The translations under genes were made by a program, and so were the position numbers. The notes below the pieces were generated by a model that saw only the letters and a program-made list of their open reading frames with translations, searched no databases and was not told the DNA's origin. 40,474 nucleotides of DNA, taken from Prochlorococcus sp. AG-363-C02 (GTDB lineage Bacteria > Cyanobacteriota > Cyanobacteriia > PCC-6307 > Cyanobiaceae). Below, piece by piece: positions 25,125 through 36,404 of this stretch (positions are counted from its first letter, which is position 1; the number at the start of each line of letters is the position of its first letter). The stretch lies in NCBI GenBank assembly GCA_003278345.1, contig QCFH01000014.1, positions 1-40,474 on the forward strand, in the 5' to 3' direction.

Positions 25125-26216
25125 TCAAACGTTAAACAAGAACTCCATTACATCGCCTTCATTAACAACATAATCTTTACCTTCGCTACGAATCCAGCCA
25201 TTATTCTTAGCTTCTACTAAAGAACCTGCTTCTAACAACTTTTCATAATGAATAGTTTGAGCACGAATAAAACCTCTTTCAAAATCTGTATGTATTACTC
25301 CTGCAGCTTGAGGTGCTGTCATACCTGAATTTATTGTCCAAGCCTTAGTCTCCTTTTCGCCAGTAGTAAAATATGTTCTGAGTCCCAGCAACTCATAAGA
25401 CGCTCTTATCAAGCTCTGTAGGCCGCCTTCAGAGACGCCAAGGCTACTTAGATAATCTAATCTTTCTGCTTCTCCTAACTCAATCAATTCCGCTTCAACT
25501 TGAGCTGAGATTAATATATTTTTGCTCTCTTGATTATTTGCAAAGCTTAAAACATCTGATGAAAAATTATTTCCTTTAGAAAGATCATCTTCACTTAAAT
25601 TTGACGCATATATAATTGGTTTATCTGTTAGGAGGCCTAAAGGGCTTATCAATTTTTCCTCTTCAGAAGTCAATAAAACATTTCTAGCTGCTCCCCCTTC
25701 TTCTATTTTTAAATAAATTTTTTCTAAAATCATATCTTCTGCCTGAGCTTCCTGACTTGTGCGAGTTTGTTTTTTTAATCGTTCCCTTCGTTTCTCTATT
25801 TGGGTAAGATCAGATAATCCAAGTTCTAAATTAATAATTTCTATATCTCTTATTGGATTAACTGAACCTGAAACATGAATAACATTATCGTCTTCAAAGC
25901 AACGTACAACATGAACAATTGCATCTACCTCACGAATATTTGACAAGAATTTATTACCTAATCCTTCTCCTTGGCTAGCACCTTTTACTAAACCTGCAAT
26001 ATCAACAAATTCAATTCTAGTAGGAATAAGTTCTTTGCTATTACTTAGAGTCCCAAGCAATTGCAACCGAGTATCAGGAACTGATACTGTCCCTACATTA
26101 GGCTCAATAGTGCAAAAAGGAAAATTTGCTGCTTGGGCTTGAGCATTTGCAACTAAAGCATTAAATAAGGTCGACTTACCAACGTTTGGGAGACCAACTA
26201 TTCCTACTTTAAGCAT
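25125..26216 (-). CDS. ychF: YchF/Obg-type ribosome-associated ATPase
   Basis: A 363-residue P-loop protein: G1 G-L-P-N-V-G-K-S-T (8-16), a G3-like D-I-A-G-L-V-K-G-A (D-x-x-G), and A-S-N-L-S-E in place of the N-K-x-D base motif, which fits the ATP preference of YchF. A C-terminal TGS region (about 280-363) ends E-G-K-D-Y-V-V-N-E-G-D-V-M-E-F. YchF binds the ribosome and acts in translation quality and stress response. Divergent from the HlyD-like gene, 122 bases between the starts. Confidence 0.96.
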   Translation of the reverse strand: MLKVGIVGLPNVGKSTLFNALVANAQAQAANFPFCTIEPNVGTVSVPDTRLQLLGTLSNSKELIPTRIEFVDIAGLVKGASQGEGLGNKFLSNIREVDAIVHVVRCFEDDNVIHVSGSVNPIRDIEIINLELGLSDLTQIEKRRERLKKQTRTSQEAQAEDMILEKIYLKIEEGGAARNVLLTSEEEKLISPLGLLTDKPIIYASNLSEDDLSKGNNFSSDVLSFANNQESKNILISAQVEAELIELGEAERLDYLSSLGVSEGGLQSLIRASYELLGLRTYFTTGEKETKAWTINSGMTAPQAAGVIHTDFERGFIRAQTIHYEKLLEAGSLVEAKNNGWIRSEGKDYVVNEGDVMEFLFNV

Positions 26217-26338
26217 CAGAAAAAATCTAAAAACAACATTCGAGGGGTTATTCTTACCAAATTAATCGCTCTAGCGCCTTTAAACCAGCTAAAGAGAAAA
26301 ACCTCAATCGTCCTACTCGGAAAATTCCTTTAAAACCA

Positions 26339-27400
26339 ATGATAAGACTAAATCAAAAAAAATTTGTCGGACTCTTTATTTTTATAGGAATCATAACTGG
26401 ATGCACTATTTTTTTGAAAACCAAAGCGAAGAACCACATACAAGATATATCTAGTTATACAGTTACAGCCGAAAAAGGTGTTTTACCTTCTTTAATTAGT
26501 GCGAGCGGTAAGTTACAAGCTCTAAGGAGTTTAAATGTTAATCCCTATATTCAAGGAATAATAGAGGCTGTTTATGTAGATGAAGGTGATGAAGTCATAA
26601 AGAATCAGTTACTTGCAAAAATCGAAGGTCGCGACTTGAAATTCAGATTAAGTGCTTTAGAAGCAGAATACGAAAATGCCAAATCCTCTTTTGATCGTAG
26701 ACAGCAATTGTTCTTAGAAGGAGCAATAAGTAAAGAGAAGTACGAAGAGTTTCAAAAGATTTTTCTTATTAGTAAAGCAAAGCTTGATCAAATTAAAGTT
26801 GAAGAAAAGGAGCTTTTAATTAAAGCTCCTTTAAATGGAGTAATTACCGCAAGATATGCAGAGCCTGGGAGCTACGTTTCGCCAACTTCCCCTAATTCAA
26901 ATGGAGAACTGTCCATAAAAAGTTCTGTTGTTGAGATTTCTCAAGGGATAGAAGTCATCTCAAAGGTACCTGAAAGTGATATTGGTCGAATAAGAGCAGG
27001 TCAAAGGGCTCTTGTTCGTGTAGAAGCCTTCCCTGATGAAAGATTCAATTCAATAGTTAGAGAGATAGCTCCTAGAGCAATTAGAACAAATAACGTAACC
27101 TCATTTGAAGTTAAACTTTCGTTAGTCGAGCCGCCTAGAAAATTGCTGATTGGAATGACAGCAGATATTGAATTTGATACGGGTGAATCTAGTCAAAGGA
27201 CTATTGTCCCAACTGTTGCCATAGTGACTGAGGAGGGTAAGCCTGGATTACTAATTGTTGGCAAAAATAAAGAGCCGTTTTTTCAAGAAGTTGAACTTGG
27301 AGCAAGCAGTGGAAATAAAACGGCAATTATTGATGGCATAGATCCAGGTAAAAAGGTTTTTATTGACATTCCTCCATGGGCGAAAAGAAAACGTAAGTAA
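26339..27400 (+). CDS. HlyD/MacA-type membrane-fusion (efflux adaptor) protein
   Basis: 353 residues: N-terminal membrane anchor (about residues 8-27, F-V-G-L-F-I-F-I-G-I-I-T-G), then a lipoyl-like half (I-E-A-V-Y-V-D-E-G-D-E-V), an alpha hairpin around A-L-E-A-E-Y-E-N-A-K, the second lipoyl half (L-I-K-A-P-L-N-G-V-I-T-A) and a beta-barrel domain. It would link an inner-membrane exporter to the outer membrane. No ABC or RND partner is next to it; polA follows by 28 bases, so it may lead a core operon. Confidence 0.88.
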   Translation: MIRLNQKKFVGLFIFIGIITGCTIFLKTKAKNHIQDISSYTVTAEKGVLPSLISASGKLQALRSLNVNPYIQGIIEAVYVDEGDEVIKNQLLAKIEGRDLKFRLSALEAEYENAKSSFDRRQQLFLEGAISKEKYEEFQKIFLISKAKLDQIKVEEKELLIKAPLNGVITARYAEPGSYVSPTSPNSNGELSIKSSVVEISQGIEVISKVPESDIGRIRAGQRALVRVEAFPDERFNSIVREIAPRAIRTNNVTSFEVKLSLVEPPRKLLIGMTADIEFDTGESSQRTIVPTVAIVTEEGKPGLLIVGKNKEPFFQEVELGASSGNKTAIIDGIDPGKKVFIDIPPWAKRKRK

Positions 27401-27427
27401 AGCAAATAAAATCACATAACAAACATC

Positions 27428-30376
27428 ATGTCCTCAGAAAAAGAAAAACCTATCTTGCTTCTTGTTGATGGTCATTCACTTGCATTTCGTAGTTTTTACG
27501 CATTTAGTAAAAGTGGAGAAGGCGGGCTTAGGACAAAAGAGGGTTTCCCTACAAGCGTAACTTACGGTTTTCTAAAAAGTCTTCTTGACAACTGCAAAAC
27601 GCTAAGTCCACAGGGAGTTACTATTGCTTTTGATACTGCAGAACCTACCTTTCGCCATAAAGCAGACCCTAATTATAAAGCCAATAGAGATGTAGCACCT
27701 GAAATATTCTTCCAAGACCTAGAACAACTACAAAAAATCCTTCAAAACAATCTTAACCTCCCTCTTGTTACAGCACCAGGATATGAAGCGGATGACATCT
27801 TAGGTACTCTTGCAACCAGAGCTTCTAACAATGGATGGATAGTTCGTATTCTCACTGGTGATAGAGATCTATTTCAACTTGTAGATGACAACCGAAATAT
27901 AGGTGTTCTATATATGGGTGGAGGTCCCTATGCAAAAAGTGGCAATCCATCACTAATTAATGAAGCTGAGGTATTAAAAAAGCTTGGTGTGATGCCCACT
28001 GATGTAATAGATCTAAAAGCCTTAACAGGGGACAGCTCGGATAATATTCCTGGAGTCAAGGGTGTTGGGCCTAAAACAGCAATTAAGTTATTAAAAGAGA
28101 ATGGAAGTTTAGATGGGGTTTTTAAATTATTAGAATACTTAGACAAAAAAGGAGAGAAAGAAACTCAAGGCTCAATTAAAGGTGCATTAAAAGCAAAACT
28201 AAGAGAAGGGAAAGAAAACGCTTATTTATCAAGACAACTAGCCGAGATAATGGTTGAAGTGCCTATTCAAACTAAAATAAAATTAGAACTAACCGAAATA
28301 AACAAAACTAGTTTTCAGAAATCCCTTGAAAGTCTTGAATTATATAGCCTTGTAAATCAAATCCCAAGTTTTATCGCCAGCTTCTCTAGTGGCGGATTCA
28401 AATCTAATAAAAAAGTTGTTTCTAATAGCAAGGTTTCAAAAAGTATTGATAAAGAAATAACCAAGCGTGATGATGAGACCCAACTGCCAAAGATAAATCC
28501 ACAAATAATAGAGACTTCTACTCAACTACTTTCGCTTTTAGAATGCCTCACAGAATGTAATGAATTAGTCAAACCAGTAGCTATTGATACTGAAACAACT
28601 AATCTAAATCCATTCAAGGCTGAGCTCATTGGAATTGGTCTTTGCTGGGGCGACGGACTCGAGGATTTAGCCTATATTCCTTTAGGTCATGAATTTCAAG
28701 AAGAACTAAGCTTTACCGATCAAAAGAAACAACTCCCTCTAATAGAAGTCATCAAAGCTCTTACTCCATGGCTTAGCAGTGTTAAACACCCAAAAGTTCT
28801 CCAAAATGCCAAGTATGATCGTCTTGTTTTCCTTCACAATGGAATCCCGCTTGAAGGAGTGGTAATGGATACACTTCTTGCAGATTATATTCTCAATTCG
28901 ACTAATAAACATAGCCTAGGTGAAATAGCTAAAAGAGAATATGGCTATTTGCCAACTAGCTTTAACCAAGTTGTTGGCAAAGGACAAACATTTAAAGACG
29001 TTGATATCAAAACAGCAAGCATCTATTGTGGTATGGATGTTTATCTAACTAGAAAACTGTCATTTCTTCTTAGGGATCAACTAAAACAATTGGGCCCAGA
29101 ATCATTGGAACTTCTAGTAAACGTAGAACAACCACTTGAACCAATTCTTGCAGACATGGAAGCAAGAGGCATATGTATAGATATAGCCTACCTTAAAAAG
29201 CTCTCAACTGAATTAAACCAAACAATAAAAGAGTTAGAAAAAAAGGCCTATAAAGAAACCGAAGTAGAATTTAACTTAAACTCTCCAAAACAATTAGGAG
29301 AAATACTTTTCGAAAAGCTTTCTCTCGACAAAAAAAAATCCCGTAAAACAAAAACTGGCTGGAGCACTGATGCAAATGTTCTTGAAAAACTTGAGCAAGA
29401 CCATCCATTAATACCACTTCTAGTCGAACATCGTACCCTTAACAAACTACTAAGCACTTACGTAGATGCTCTGCCCCAACTGGTAGAAAAAGAGACTGGG
29501 AGAGTTCATACAGATTTCAATCAAGCAGTAACAGCAACAGGACGCTTAAGTAGTAGCAATCCAAACCTGCAGAATATTCCTATTAGAACAGAATTCAGTC
29601 GTAGAATAAGGAAAGCATTTCTTCCTCAAGAGAACTGGAAATTAATATCTGCAGACTACTCTCAGATAGAATTACGTATTCTTGCCCATCTTTCAGGTGA
29701 GGAAATTCTTCAAGAAGCCTACAAAAATGGAGAAGATGTACACACCTTAACTACAAAGGTTCTTTTAGATAAGGATATTATTAATTCAGACGAAAGACGA
29801 TTAGGTAAAACAATAAATTTCGGGGTAATTTATGGAATGGGAGTTAAACGTTTTTCACGGTCTACCGGGGTTTCCACTGGAGAAGCCAGAGATTTCTTAA
29901 ACAAGTATAAAGAAAGATATCCTAAGGTTTTCGAATTTCTCGAACTACAAGAAAGACTAGCATTAAGTAAAGGTTACGTAGAGACACTATTGGGGAGGCG
30001 TCGTTATTTTAACTTTGATAAAAATGGCTTGGGACGTCTAAAGGGAATTGAACCTATGGATATTGACCTCAAAACAGCAAGGCGTGCTGGTATGGAAGCA
30101 CAGCAATTAAGAGCTGCTGCAAATGCACCAATTCAAGGTTCAAGTGCTGACATAATAAAGATAGCAATGGTACAACTAGCTACGAAATTAAAAGAAAATG
30201 ATCTAGCAGCCAATCTTCTACTACAAGTCCATGATGAATTAGTTCTAGAGGTAGAGCATTCAATTGTAGAAGAGGTTAAGAGTATAGTTATTAATACAAT
30301 GGAAAGAGCTGTGACCCTTAATGTTCCACTAGTTGTACAAGCGGCTATCGGAGACAACTGGATGGATACCAAATAA
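27428..30376 (+). CDS. polA: DNA polymerase I
   Basis: 982 residues with all three parts: an N-terminal 5'-nuclease ([14 protein letters not shown]; later G-D-R-D-L and [12 protein letters not shown]), a 3'-5' proofreading exonuclease with D-T-E-T-T (around residue 389), and the polymerase with motif [11 protein letters not shown] (about 740), motif [15 protein letters not shown] (about 790-803) and motif [10 protein letters not shown] (about 932). Fills gaps and removes RNA primers. Followed by cysS after 47 bases. Confidence 0.98.
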   Translation: MSSEKEKPILLLVDGHSLAFRSFYAFSKSGEGGLRTKEGFPTSVTYGFLKSLLDNCKTLSPQGVTIAFDTAEPTFRHKADPNYKANRDVAPEIFFQDLEQLQKILQNNLNLPLVTAPGYEADDILGTLATRASNNGWIVRILTGDRDLFQLVDDNRNIGVLYMGGGPYAKSGNPSLINEAEVLKKLGVMPTDVIDLKALTGDSSDNIPGVKGVGPKTAIKLLKENGSLDGVFKLLEYLDKKGEKETQGSIKGALKAKLREGKENAYLSRQLAEIMVEVPIQTKIKLELTEINKTSFQKSLESLELYSLVNQIPSFIASFSSGGFKSNKKVVSNSKVSKSIDKEITKRDDETQLPKINPQIIETSTQLLSLLECLTECNELVKPVAIDTETTNLNPFKAELIGIGLCWGDGLEDLAYIPLGHEFQEELSFTDQKKQLPLIEVIKALTPWLSSVKHPKVLQNAKYDRLVFLHNGIPLEGVVMDTLLADYILNSTNKHSLGEIAKREYGYLPTSFNQVVGKGQTFKDVDIKTASIYCGMDVYLTRKLSFLLRDQLKQLGPESLELLVNVEQPLEPILADMEARGICIDIAYLKKLSTELNQTIKELEKKAYKETEVEFNLNSPKQLGEILFEKLSLDKKKSRKTKTGWSTDANVLEKLEQDHPLIPLLVEHRTLNKLLSTYVDALPQLVEKETGRVHTDFNQAVTATGRLSSSNPNLQNIPIRTEFSRRIRKAFLPQENWKLISADYSQIELRILAHLSGEEILQEAYKNGEDVHTLTTKVLLDKDIINSDERRLGKTINFGVIYGMGVKRFSRSTGVSTGEARDFLNKYKERYPKVFEFLELQERLALSKGYVETLLGRRRYFNFDKNGLGRLKGIEPMDIDLKTARRAGMEAQQLRAAANAPIQGSSADIIKIAMVQLATKLKENDLAANLLLQVHDELVLEVEHSIVEEVKSIVINTMERAVTLNVPLVVQAAIGDNWMDTK

Positions 30377-30423
30377 ACATAGCTGAATGTACATGTCTCT
30401 CAACAAAATCCCTAAATAAAAAA

Positions 30424-31923
30424 GTGCCTTTAAAACTAACAAACACAATTACAAAGCGAATTGAGATTTTTAAACCGCTAAATCCAGGGGAAGTAAAGAT
30501 CTACTGCTGCGGGGTAACTGTTTACGATCTTTGCCATTTAGGTCATGCTCGAAGTTACATAGCTTGGGATGTTTTAAGGAGATATTTTATTGCGCAAGGG
30601 TATGCAGTCACCTTTATTCAAAATTTTACAGATATTGATGACAAAATCTTAGCAAGAGCAGCCAAAGAAAATTGCACAATGAATGAGATTAGTGAAAAGA
30701 ATATAAAAGAGTTTCATTACGACATGGATGCACTTGGAATTCTAAGACCAGATCGTATGCCTCGTGCAACACAGTGTCTTGATGGTATTAGATCAATGAT
30801 TATAAATCTAGAAAAGAAAGGAGCAGCTTATTCAATAGAAGGAGATGTCTATTTTTCAGTAATGAAGCATGCCAACTACGGGAAACTAAGTAATAGGCAG
30901 CTATCTGAACAACAATCTAATGCTGATGGACGTATAAAAGTGAAAGAAGAAGCCCGTAAAAAAAGTCCTGCTGATTTTGCACTCTGGAAAGGTGCTAAAG
31001 AAGGAGAGACAAGCTTCCCTTCACCTTGGGGGCAAGGACGACCAGGTTGGCATATTGAGTGCTCTGCCATGGTGCTTCAAGAACTAGGAGAAACAATAGA
31101 CATTCATCTGGGTGGGGCTGATCTAATATTTCCTCATCATGAAAATGAGATTGCTCAATCAGAAATGGCTAATGGCAAAGAGTTAGCAAGGTTTTGGCTA
31201 CATAATGGGATGGTGAATGTTGATGGACAAAAAATGAGTAAATCACTAGGCAACTTCACCACAATTAGAGATCTCTTAAAAGACGGAATATCTGCAATGA
31301 CTCTAAGAACATTTATACTGCAAGCACATTATCGCAAGCCTCTTGATTTCACAAAAGAATCTCTTGAGGCTGCCTCTAACGGATGGAAAAAGCTTAATAC
31401 ATCATTATGTCTAGGAATAAATAACAATGAATTACTTCACTGGCCTAAACATGATATAGAAGAAATAACTATTACTTCTATAGATAAATACCTCAAAGAT
31501 GAAGCATTGTCTAAATCTCTTCAACAATTTGTGGAGGCATTAGATGATGATTTAAATACATCTGTAGCTATCTCGATCTTATTTGAACTCGCACGTCCAC
31601 TAAGATCACTAGCCAATCAACTCGCACGTGACATCCCTGAGGCAATTAATGAATCAGATAAAAAAGCATTATTACCGAGATGGAAGCTGCTTGTAACCTT
31701 GGCAGGCATTCTAGGACTGAAAGCAGAGCAGCCTAAAAAAAATGGTTTAAACAAAAAGAGCAAAGGAAGCAAAGATTTTATTTCAGAAGCAATAAAGAAA
31801 CGTAAAGAAGCCAAATTATCCGGGGATTACGCTGCCGCTGACAGAATCAGAGACGAATTAAAAAGTAGAGGAATAGAGTTAATTGATAAGAAAGGTGGCG
31901 AAACTGACTGGATTCAAAATTAA
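30424..31923 (+). CDS. cysS: cysteinyl-tRNA synthetase
   Basis: Class I synthetase of 499 residues: Y-C-C-G-V-T-V-Y-D with the Zn-ligand Cys at about 29, H-L-G-H (38-41, HIGH-type motif), G-W-H-I-E-C-S-A-M (Zn ligand Cys), [10 protein letters not shown], and K-M-S-K-S near residue 269. Charges tRNA-Cys. Start GTG at 30424. A basic stretch around residues 440-465 (N-K-K-S-K-G-S-K) lies in the anticodon-binding end. Same strand as polA and dxr. Confidence 0.97.
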   Translation: MPLKLTNTITKRIEIFKPLNPGEVKIYCCGVTVYDLCHLGHARSYIAWDVLRRYFIAQGYAVTFIQNFTDIDDKILARAAKENCTMNEISEKNIKEFHYDMDALGILRPDRMPRATQCLDGIRSMIINLEKKGAAYSIEGDVYFSVMKHANYGKLSNRQLSEQQSNADGRIKVKEEARKKSPADFALWKGAKEGETSFPSPWGQGRPGWHIECSAMVLQELGETIDIHLGGADLIFPHHENEIAQSEMANGKELARFWLHNGMVNVDGQKMSKSLGNFTTIRDLLKDGISAMTLRTFILQAHYRKPLDFTKESLEAASNGWKKLNTSLCLGINNNELLHWPKHDIEEITITSIDKYLKDEALSKSLQQFVEALDDDLNTSVAISILFELARPLRSLANQLARDIPEAINESDKKALLPRWKLLVTLAGILGLKAEQPKKNGLNKKSKGSKDFISEAIKKRKEAKLSGDYAAADRIRDELKSRGIELIDKKGGETDWIQN

Positions 31924-31990
31924 TTTTTCCCCAGATCATGAACTTTTTGTACGAAATGAATCCATAAAATGAGAGACTCTTGGTAACTTC

Positions 31991-33253
31991 TTGAACAATG
32001 TGAAAGCCATAAGTGTTCTAGGCTCAACTGGTTCGATTGGCACTCAAACTCTTGAGATAGCCCAAGAGTGTCCTGAAAAGTTTAAAGTTGTTGCTTTAAC
32101 TGCAGGCAAGAACTTTAATTTGCTAGTAGAGCAAATCAAGCAGCATCAACCAGAAGTTGTTGCAATTGCAGAACAAGATGATTTAACTGAACTACATCAG
32201 CGCCTAAAGAACTTACCTGACAATGAAAAATTAAAATCAATTCCTCATCTAGTTGGTGGAACTGAGGGGCTAAACATAGCAGCTTCATGGGAGACTGCTG
32301 AGCTTGTTGTAACGGGCATTGTGGGTTGCGCAGGTCTACTGCCTACACTTTCTGCCATCAAAGCAGGGAAAGATATTGCACTAGCAAACAAAGAAACTTT
32401 AATAGCTGCAGGCCCCGTTGTTCTTCCAGAACTAAAGGTTAGTGGAAGTAGATTATTTCCGGCAGATTCTGAACATTCGGCCATATTTCAATGCTTACAG
32501 GGAACCCCCTGGGCAACAAATGCTCGACTCTCAACTGGCATACCAACTCCTGGCTTAAGAAATATTCAATTAACCGCCTCAGGGGGAGCTTTTCGTGACT
32601 GGCCCGCAGAAAAATTAAAAAATGCCACCGTCAAAGATGCTACTTCTCATCCAAATTGGAGCATGGGAAAGAAAATCACAGTCGACTCAGCGACTCTAAT
32701 GAATAAAGGTCTTGAAGTGATAGAAGCACATTATCTATTTGGACTTGACTACGAGAACATAGAAATAATAATTCATCCACAAAGTATTATTCATTCAATG
32801 ATTGAATTGGCAGACTCTTCTGTTTTAGCTCAAATGGGTTGGCCTGATATGAAACTTCCAATCTTATATGCAATGAGTTGGCCACATAGAATTCAGACTC
32901 AATGGAAAAGATTAAATCTTCCTGAAATAGGCCAATTAACTTTTAACAATCCTGACAAATCCAAATATCCTTGCATGGAACTTGCATATGATGCAGGTAG
33001 GAGCTCAGGAACAATGCCTGCTGTTCTTAACGCAGCAAATGAAGAGGCTGTCGCACAGTTCCTTGAAGAAAAAATTCATTTCCAAAATATTCCAAAAGTC
33101 ATTGAAAGTGTCTGCGAAATTCACAAACAAGATCTAATGAGCAATCCTCAATTGAATGATGTCTTAGAAGTAGACAATTGGGCTCGTAGAGAAGTAAAAA
33201 CATATGTACAACGCAACCCTCATACAATAATAAATTCAACTTTTAAAGGATGA
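31991..33253 (+). CDS. dxr: 1-deoxy-D-xylulose 5-phosphate reductoisomerase
   Basis: Second step of the MEP isoprenoid pathway, feeding chlorophyll phytyl tails and carotenoids. NADPH site [10 protein letters not shown] (11-20); D-S-E-H-S-A-I-F-Q (about 157-165) and [16 protein letters not shown] (about 222-237) hold metal and substrate; 420 residues is normal. Starts with TTG at 31991 (GTG at 32000 possible). Its stop overlaps the next start by ATGA. Confidence 0.97.
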   Translation: MNNVKAISVLGSTGSIGTQTLEIAQECPEKFKVVALTAGKNFNLLVEQIKQHQPEVVAIAEQDDLTELHQRLKNLPDNEKLKSIPHLVGGTEGLNIAASWETAELVVTGIVGCAGLLPTLSAIKAGKDIALANKETLIAAGPVVLPELKVSGSRLFPADSEHSAIFQCLQGTPWATNARLSTGIPTPGLRNIQLTASGGAFRDWPAEKLKNATVKDATSHPNWSMGKKITVDSATLMNKGLEVIEAHYLFGLDYENIEIIIHPQSIIHSMIELADSSVLAQMGWPDMKLPILYAMSWPHRIQTQWKRLNLPEIGQLTFNNPDKSKYPCMELAYDAGRSSGTMPAVLNAANEEAVAQFLEEKIHFQNIPKVIESVCEIHKQDLMSNPQLNDVLEVDNWARREVKTYVQRNPHTIINSTFKG

Positions 33254-33603
33254 ATCCTCATGTAAGTCATCATCTACTCCTATGTGCTAATTCTAAAAAA
33301 TCATTATGCTGTGATACTGAAGAAGGGAATAGAACTTGGGAAAAATTAAAAAATGTTTTAAAAAACAATAACCTTGAGGATCCAACTCGTTCACAGGGAA
33401 TAGTTTTACGCAGCAAAGTTGACTGCTTAAGGATTTGCCATTCTGGTCCAATACTTTTAATTTGGCCAGACGGTATTTGGTATAAAGACGTCTACGCTAA
33501 TCGCATAGAAAGAATTATTGAATCACACATTATTCAAGGCAATCCAATCAAAGAATGGGTTCTCAAAGAAACTCCTCTAAAAAACATGGCTAGCAGCTTT
33601 TAG
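33250..33603 (+). CDS. thioredoxin-fold 2Fe-2S ferredoxin-like protein
   Basis: 117 residues: H-L-L-L-C12-A-N-S-K-K-S-L-C-C near the N-terminus and V-D-C59-L-R-I-C63-H-S-G-P-I-L further on, the four-Cys pattern of the thioredoxin-like (Shethna/complex-I 24-kDa type) 2Fe-2S family. Redox partner unknown. The ATG overlaps the dxr TGA (ATGA), so it is co-translated with dxr; a link to electron supply for the MEP pathway is only inference. Its 3' end overlaps the hydrolase gene by 27 bases, convergently. Confidence 0.85.
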   Translation: MNPHVSHHLLLCANSKKSLCCDTEEGNRTWEKLKNVLKNNNLEDPTRSQGIVLRSKVDCLRICHSGPILLIWPDGIWYKDVYANRIERIIESHIIQGNPIKEWVLKETPLKNMASSF

Positions 33604-34692
33604 TAACCAGCATTTAACAACGTCATCGCCCCAACATCCATCTGGAGAATGAAACCCATTATGCCCTCCATGATTAGTTAAAACAATTTCTAAATTAGAA
33701 GCATATTCTCTTGACCTACAACTTTTATATAAATTCTCTGTAGCTTCTGAGGGAACCCAAGGATCATCAAGAGAGTGAATTAGAAGAATATTTTTGACAG
33801 TATTAATTTTGTAAGGCCACATTGAATGAATAGGAGAAGCTCTCTTGTAATAATCATCGACATTTTTAAAACCCCATCTTGGAGATGTAATAACCGAATC
33901 AAAGTCTTTAATAGATGAAATGACAGGGGAAATTTTACTCCTCGTTTTAATAAGAGCTTCTCTCTCTGTATCACTGATGCCAAATGGATCGTTAAGTGTC
34001 TGTTTAATCAACCTATTCAATAACCATTTTTGATAAAAACTATTACGAGTTCTTTCGATAGAAGTACTTGATGCTGCTAAATCAAGTGGACTACTTATGC
34101 ATACCAATGCATCTAATAAATGTCGGCATGACAAATCGTTAATTGAGTCTAAACATGCATTTAATAATATTGTTCCTCCTAGCGAAATCCCTACCCCAAA
34201 AAGTGGTACAGAGGTTTTCTCATTTATACTTAATGAATTAGAAATTTCTCTTGCTTTTTCTAATGCGGGAAATATATCACTATTACAACTAGCTGAATAT
34301 GTTCCGGCTGCAAAGTTCCTACCTGGATCAGCTCCGCGCAAATTCAACCTCATAACTGCAAAGCCTGCGTTTATAAGAACCCCTGCCATACGCCTAAGGC
34401 CCCTTCTTCGACTAGAACCACCCAATCCATGAACCATTAAAACCAAACCCTTAATTTGAGAAATTTTTAAAGGGTAGTTTATAAAAGCAATTAAGTGTTC
34501 TTTGTTTAAATCTCCTCGACGTCTTGAAGGAATGGCTATTTGAACCGTTTCAGTATTTGAAAGATATAATTTTTCATCAATAAATGTATCCCTAAGTGTT
34601 TGAAGATCACCCCCTATCCAAGGGAAACGTTGAGAAAAAGGAGGCAATCCTAATTGCTCAAGAATATAATTCTCTTTTTTAGGCTTTAGCAC
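33577..34692 (-). CDS. YheT-type alpha/beta hydrolase
   Basis: A 371-residue alpha/beta hydrolase: V-H-G-L-G-G-S-S (87-94), a R-L-N-L-R-G-A-D-P-G strand-loop, nucleophile S170 in G-V-G-I-S-L-G-G, and T-N-H-G-G-H-N-G-F near the C-terminus with the catalytic His. The YheT/EMB8 family is common and its substrate is uncertain. GTG start inside the last codons of pntB (overlap 14 bases), so it follows pntB on the same transcript. Confidence 0.85.
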   Translation of the reverse strand: MLKPKKENYILEQLGLPPFSQRFPWIGGDLQTLRDTFIDEKLYLSNTETVQIAIPSRRRGDLNKEHLIAFINYPLKISQIKGLVLMVHGLGGSSRRRGLRRMAGVLINAGFAVMRLNLRGADPGRNFAAGTYSASCNSDIFPALEKAREISNSLSINEKTSVPLFGVGISLGGTILLNACLDSINDLSCRHLLDALVCISSPLDLAASSTSIERTRNSFYQKWLLNRLIKQTLNDPFGISDTEREALIKTRSKISPVISSIKDFDSVITSPRWGFKNVDDYYKRASPIHSMWPYKINTVKNILLIHSLDDPWVPSEATENLYKSCRSREYASNLEIVLTNHGGHNGFHSPDGCWGDDVVKCWLLKAASHVF

Positions 34693-35364
34693 TAATGCCT
34701 AATTCCTTTAATTCTAAAAGAAGGTCTCCTAAAACTTTCTTTGCATCTCCAAAAAGCATAGATGTATTCGCCAAGTCAAATAAATCATTCTTAATACCTG
34801 AATAACCAGCACTCATTCCCCTTTTTATAACAAATACTGTGCGTGCTTCTTGAACATCTAAAACAGGCATTCCAAATAATGGTGAACTTGGATTATTCTT
34901 TGCCTGAGGGTTTACAACATCGTTAGCACCAAGGACAAGAACAACATCTGTTGCAGGGAATTCAGGATTAACTACATCCATTTCTTTAAGTTGCTCATAA
35001 GGAACATCTGCTTCAGCTAAAAGAACATTCATATGTCCTGGCATTCGACCAGCAACAGGATGGATAGCATATATTACATCTATACCATTTCCCTCCAAGG
35101 CCCTAGTCACTTCTCTAAGAGTATGTTGTGCCTGAGCAACAGCCAAGCCATAACCAGGAACGATTACAACCCTTTCAGCAGCTTCTAAAGTTAAAGCACA
35201 TTCTTCAACACTACAGCTTGTAATGTTGACATATTCACCAGAATCATTTCCACCTGAAGGAGTAGAGCCTATTGCACCACCAAAAAGAACTGATAATAAA
35301 GACCTATTCATTCCGTTACACATGACTTTAGTTAGTATTAATCCAGCGGCTCCAACCATTGCTC
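34663..35364. repeat. 702-bp exact direct repeat, copy 1 (in pntB)
   Basis: Identical base for base to 38608-39309 at a constant offset of 3945. It covers the C-terminal half of pntB (residues about 245-472) and the first ten codons of the YheT-type gene. This copy is in natural context: pntB and the hydrolase are both intact here. Confidence 0.97.
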
Positions 35365-36097
35365 CAGCAACTATAAGTAATTGGCTCCCAACAACAAAAC
35401 CCGCAGCAGCTGCCGCTACACCTGAGTAGCTATTTAATAAAGAAATAACTACTGGCATATCAGCACCTCCAATAGGCAGTGTTACACCTATACCCAGTAA
35501 AGATGAACTTACAATCAATAGCCAAAGTTCACTATTACTTCCTCCAAGAAGTCCAGCAATTGCAACCAAAGAAATAGCTGATAATGCAATATTTATTACA
35601 TGTCTAATTTTGTTTTGCATCCATGCTGGTGTAGAAAGCCAGCCCTTAAGCTTAGCCATTGCAACTATTGACCCCGTAAAGGTTATGGAGCCAACAAAAA
35701 CAGAAATAACAATAGAGATTGTCTCAACAAAGCCAAACGAAGAATCAGTCGCAGGGAAAAATCGAACAGCCAAAGCAACTAGCAATGAAGACATTCCACC
35801 ACATCCATTAAAGAGAGCCACAGTCTCTGGCATTGCTGTCATTGCAACTCTTTGAGCTGTTATGGCTCCCAAAAATCCCCCCAAAGCAGAACCGAGAATT
35901 ATCCAAACCCATGCTTCGGGTGATTCCACTAGGCTTCCAAAGGAACCAATCAAGACTCCCACAACAGAAATAGCCATTGCTGTTGCTGCAAGCCTATTCG
36001 CCTCTCGAGCAGAGCGAACCTTGGAAAGTCCTTTTATACCTAAAGCTAAAAGCAAAATAGCTAAAAGATCGATCCAAAATTTGAATATCAAGGTCAT
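34679..36097 (-). CDS. pntB: NAD(P) transhydrogenase subunit beta
   Basis: 472 residues: a membrane part of about eight or nine helices (residues 1-260), then the soluble NADP(H)-binding domain III with V-I-V-P-G-Y-G-L-A-V-A-Q-A-Q-H and G-R-M-P-G-H-M-N-V-L-L-A-E-A, and V-L-G-A-N-D-V-V-N-P-Q-A. Uses the proton gradient to move hydride from NADH to NADP+. Third gene of the pntA/membrane-alpha/pntB operon, on the minus strand, 13 bases after the membrane alpha subunit. The C-terminal half is duplicated elsewhere in this window. Confidence 0.97.
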   Translation of the reverse strand: MTLIFKFWIDLLAILLLALGIKGLSKVRSAREANRLAATAMAISVVGVLIGSFGSLVESPEAWVWIILGSALGGFLGAITAQRVAMTAMPETVALFNGCGGMSSLLVALAVRFFPATDSSFGFVETISIVISVFVGSITFTGSIVAMAKLKGWLSTPAWMQNKIRHVINIALSAISLVAIAGLLGGSNSELWLLIVSSSLLGIGVTLPIGGADMPVVISLLNSYSGVAAAAAGFVVGSQLLIVAGAMVGAAGLILTKVMCNGMNRSLLSVLFGGAIGSTPSGGNDSGEYVNITSCSVEECALTLEAAERVVIVPGYGLAVAQAQHTLREVTRALEGNGIDVIYAIHPVAGRMPGHMNVLLAEADVPYEQLKEMDVVNPEFPATDVVLVLGANDVVNPQAKNNPSSPLFGMPVLDVQEARTVFVIKRGMSAGYSGIKNDLFDLANTSMLFGDAKKVLGDLLLELKELGISAKA

Positions 36098-36110
36098 TAA
36101 TTAATTCTCC

Positions 36111-36401
36111 TTATTTACGTGTTGATTTGCGACTAAACATTGCCAACATTCTGTCAGTAACCAAAAAGCCCCCGACAACATTAAACAATGCAAACCCCAA
36201 TGAAACAGCTCCAATAATTAATAAAGGCGTTCTTCCATCTGCTGTGATAATCAATGTCAATGCAGCAAGCATTGTTATACCTGATATTGCATTAGCTCCA
36301 CTCATAAGCGGAGTATGCAAAGTAGGTGGAACTTTACCTATTAGCTCCAAACCAAGAAGACTTCCTAATAAGAGCACCCAGAATGCCTCAGCAAATTCCA
36401 T
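36111..36401 (-). CDS. NAD(P) transhydrogenase alpha subunit, membrane part
   Basis: 96 residues with three hydrophobic helices: F-W-V-L-L-L-G-S-L-L-G-L-E-L-I-G-K, P-L-M-S-G-A-N-A-I-S-G-I-T near the middle and G-A-V-S-L-G-F-A-L-F-N-V-V-G-G-F-L-V. This is the piece split from PntA in cyanobacteria. ATG at 36401, three bases after the pntA stop, so co-translated. The M-S-G-A-N-A-I-S-G motif matches the conserved PntA membrane helix. Confidence 0.95.
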   Translation of the reverse strand: MEFAEAFWVLLLGSLLGLELIGKVPPTLHTPLMSGANAISGITMLAALTLIITADGRTPLLIIGAVSLGFALFNVVGGFLVTDRMLAMFSRKSTRK

Positions 36402-36404
36402 TTC

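Noticed and set aside
27928-30372. Minus-strand frames opposite polA
   Set aside because: Antisense shadows of a conserved core gene with no independent support.
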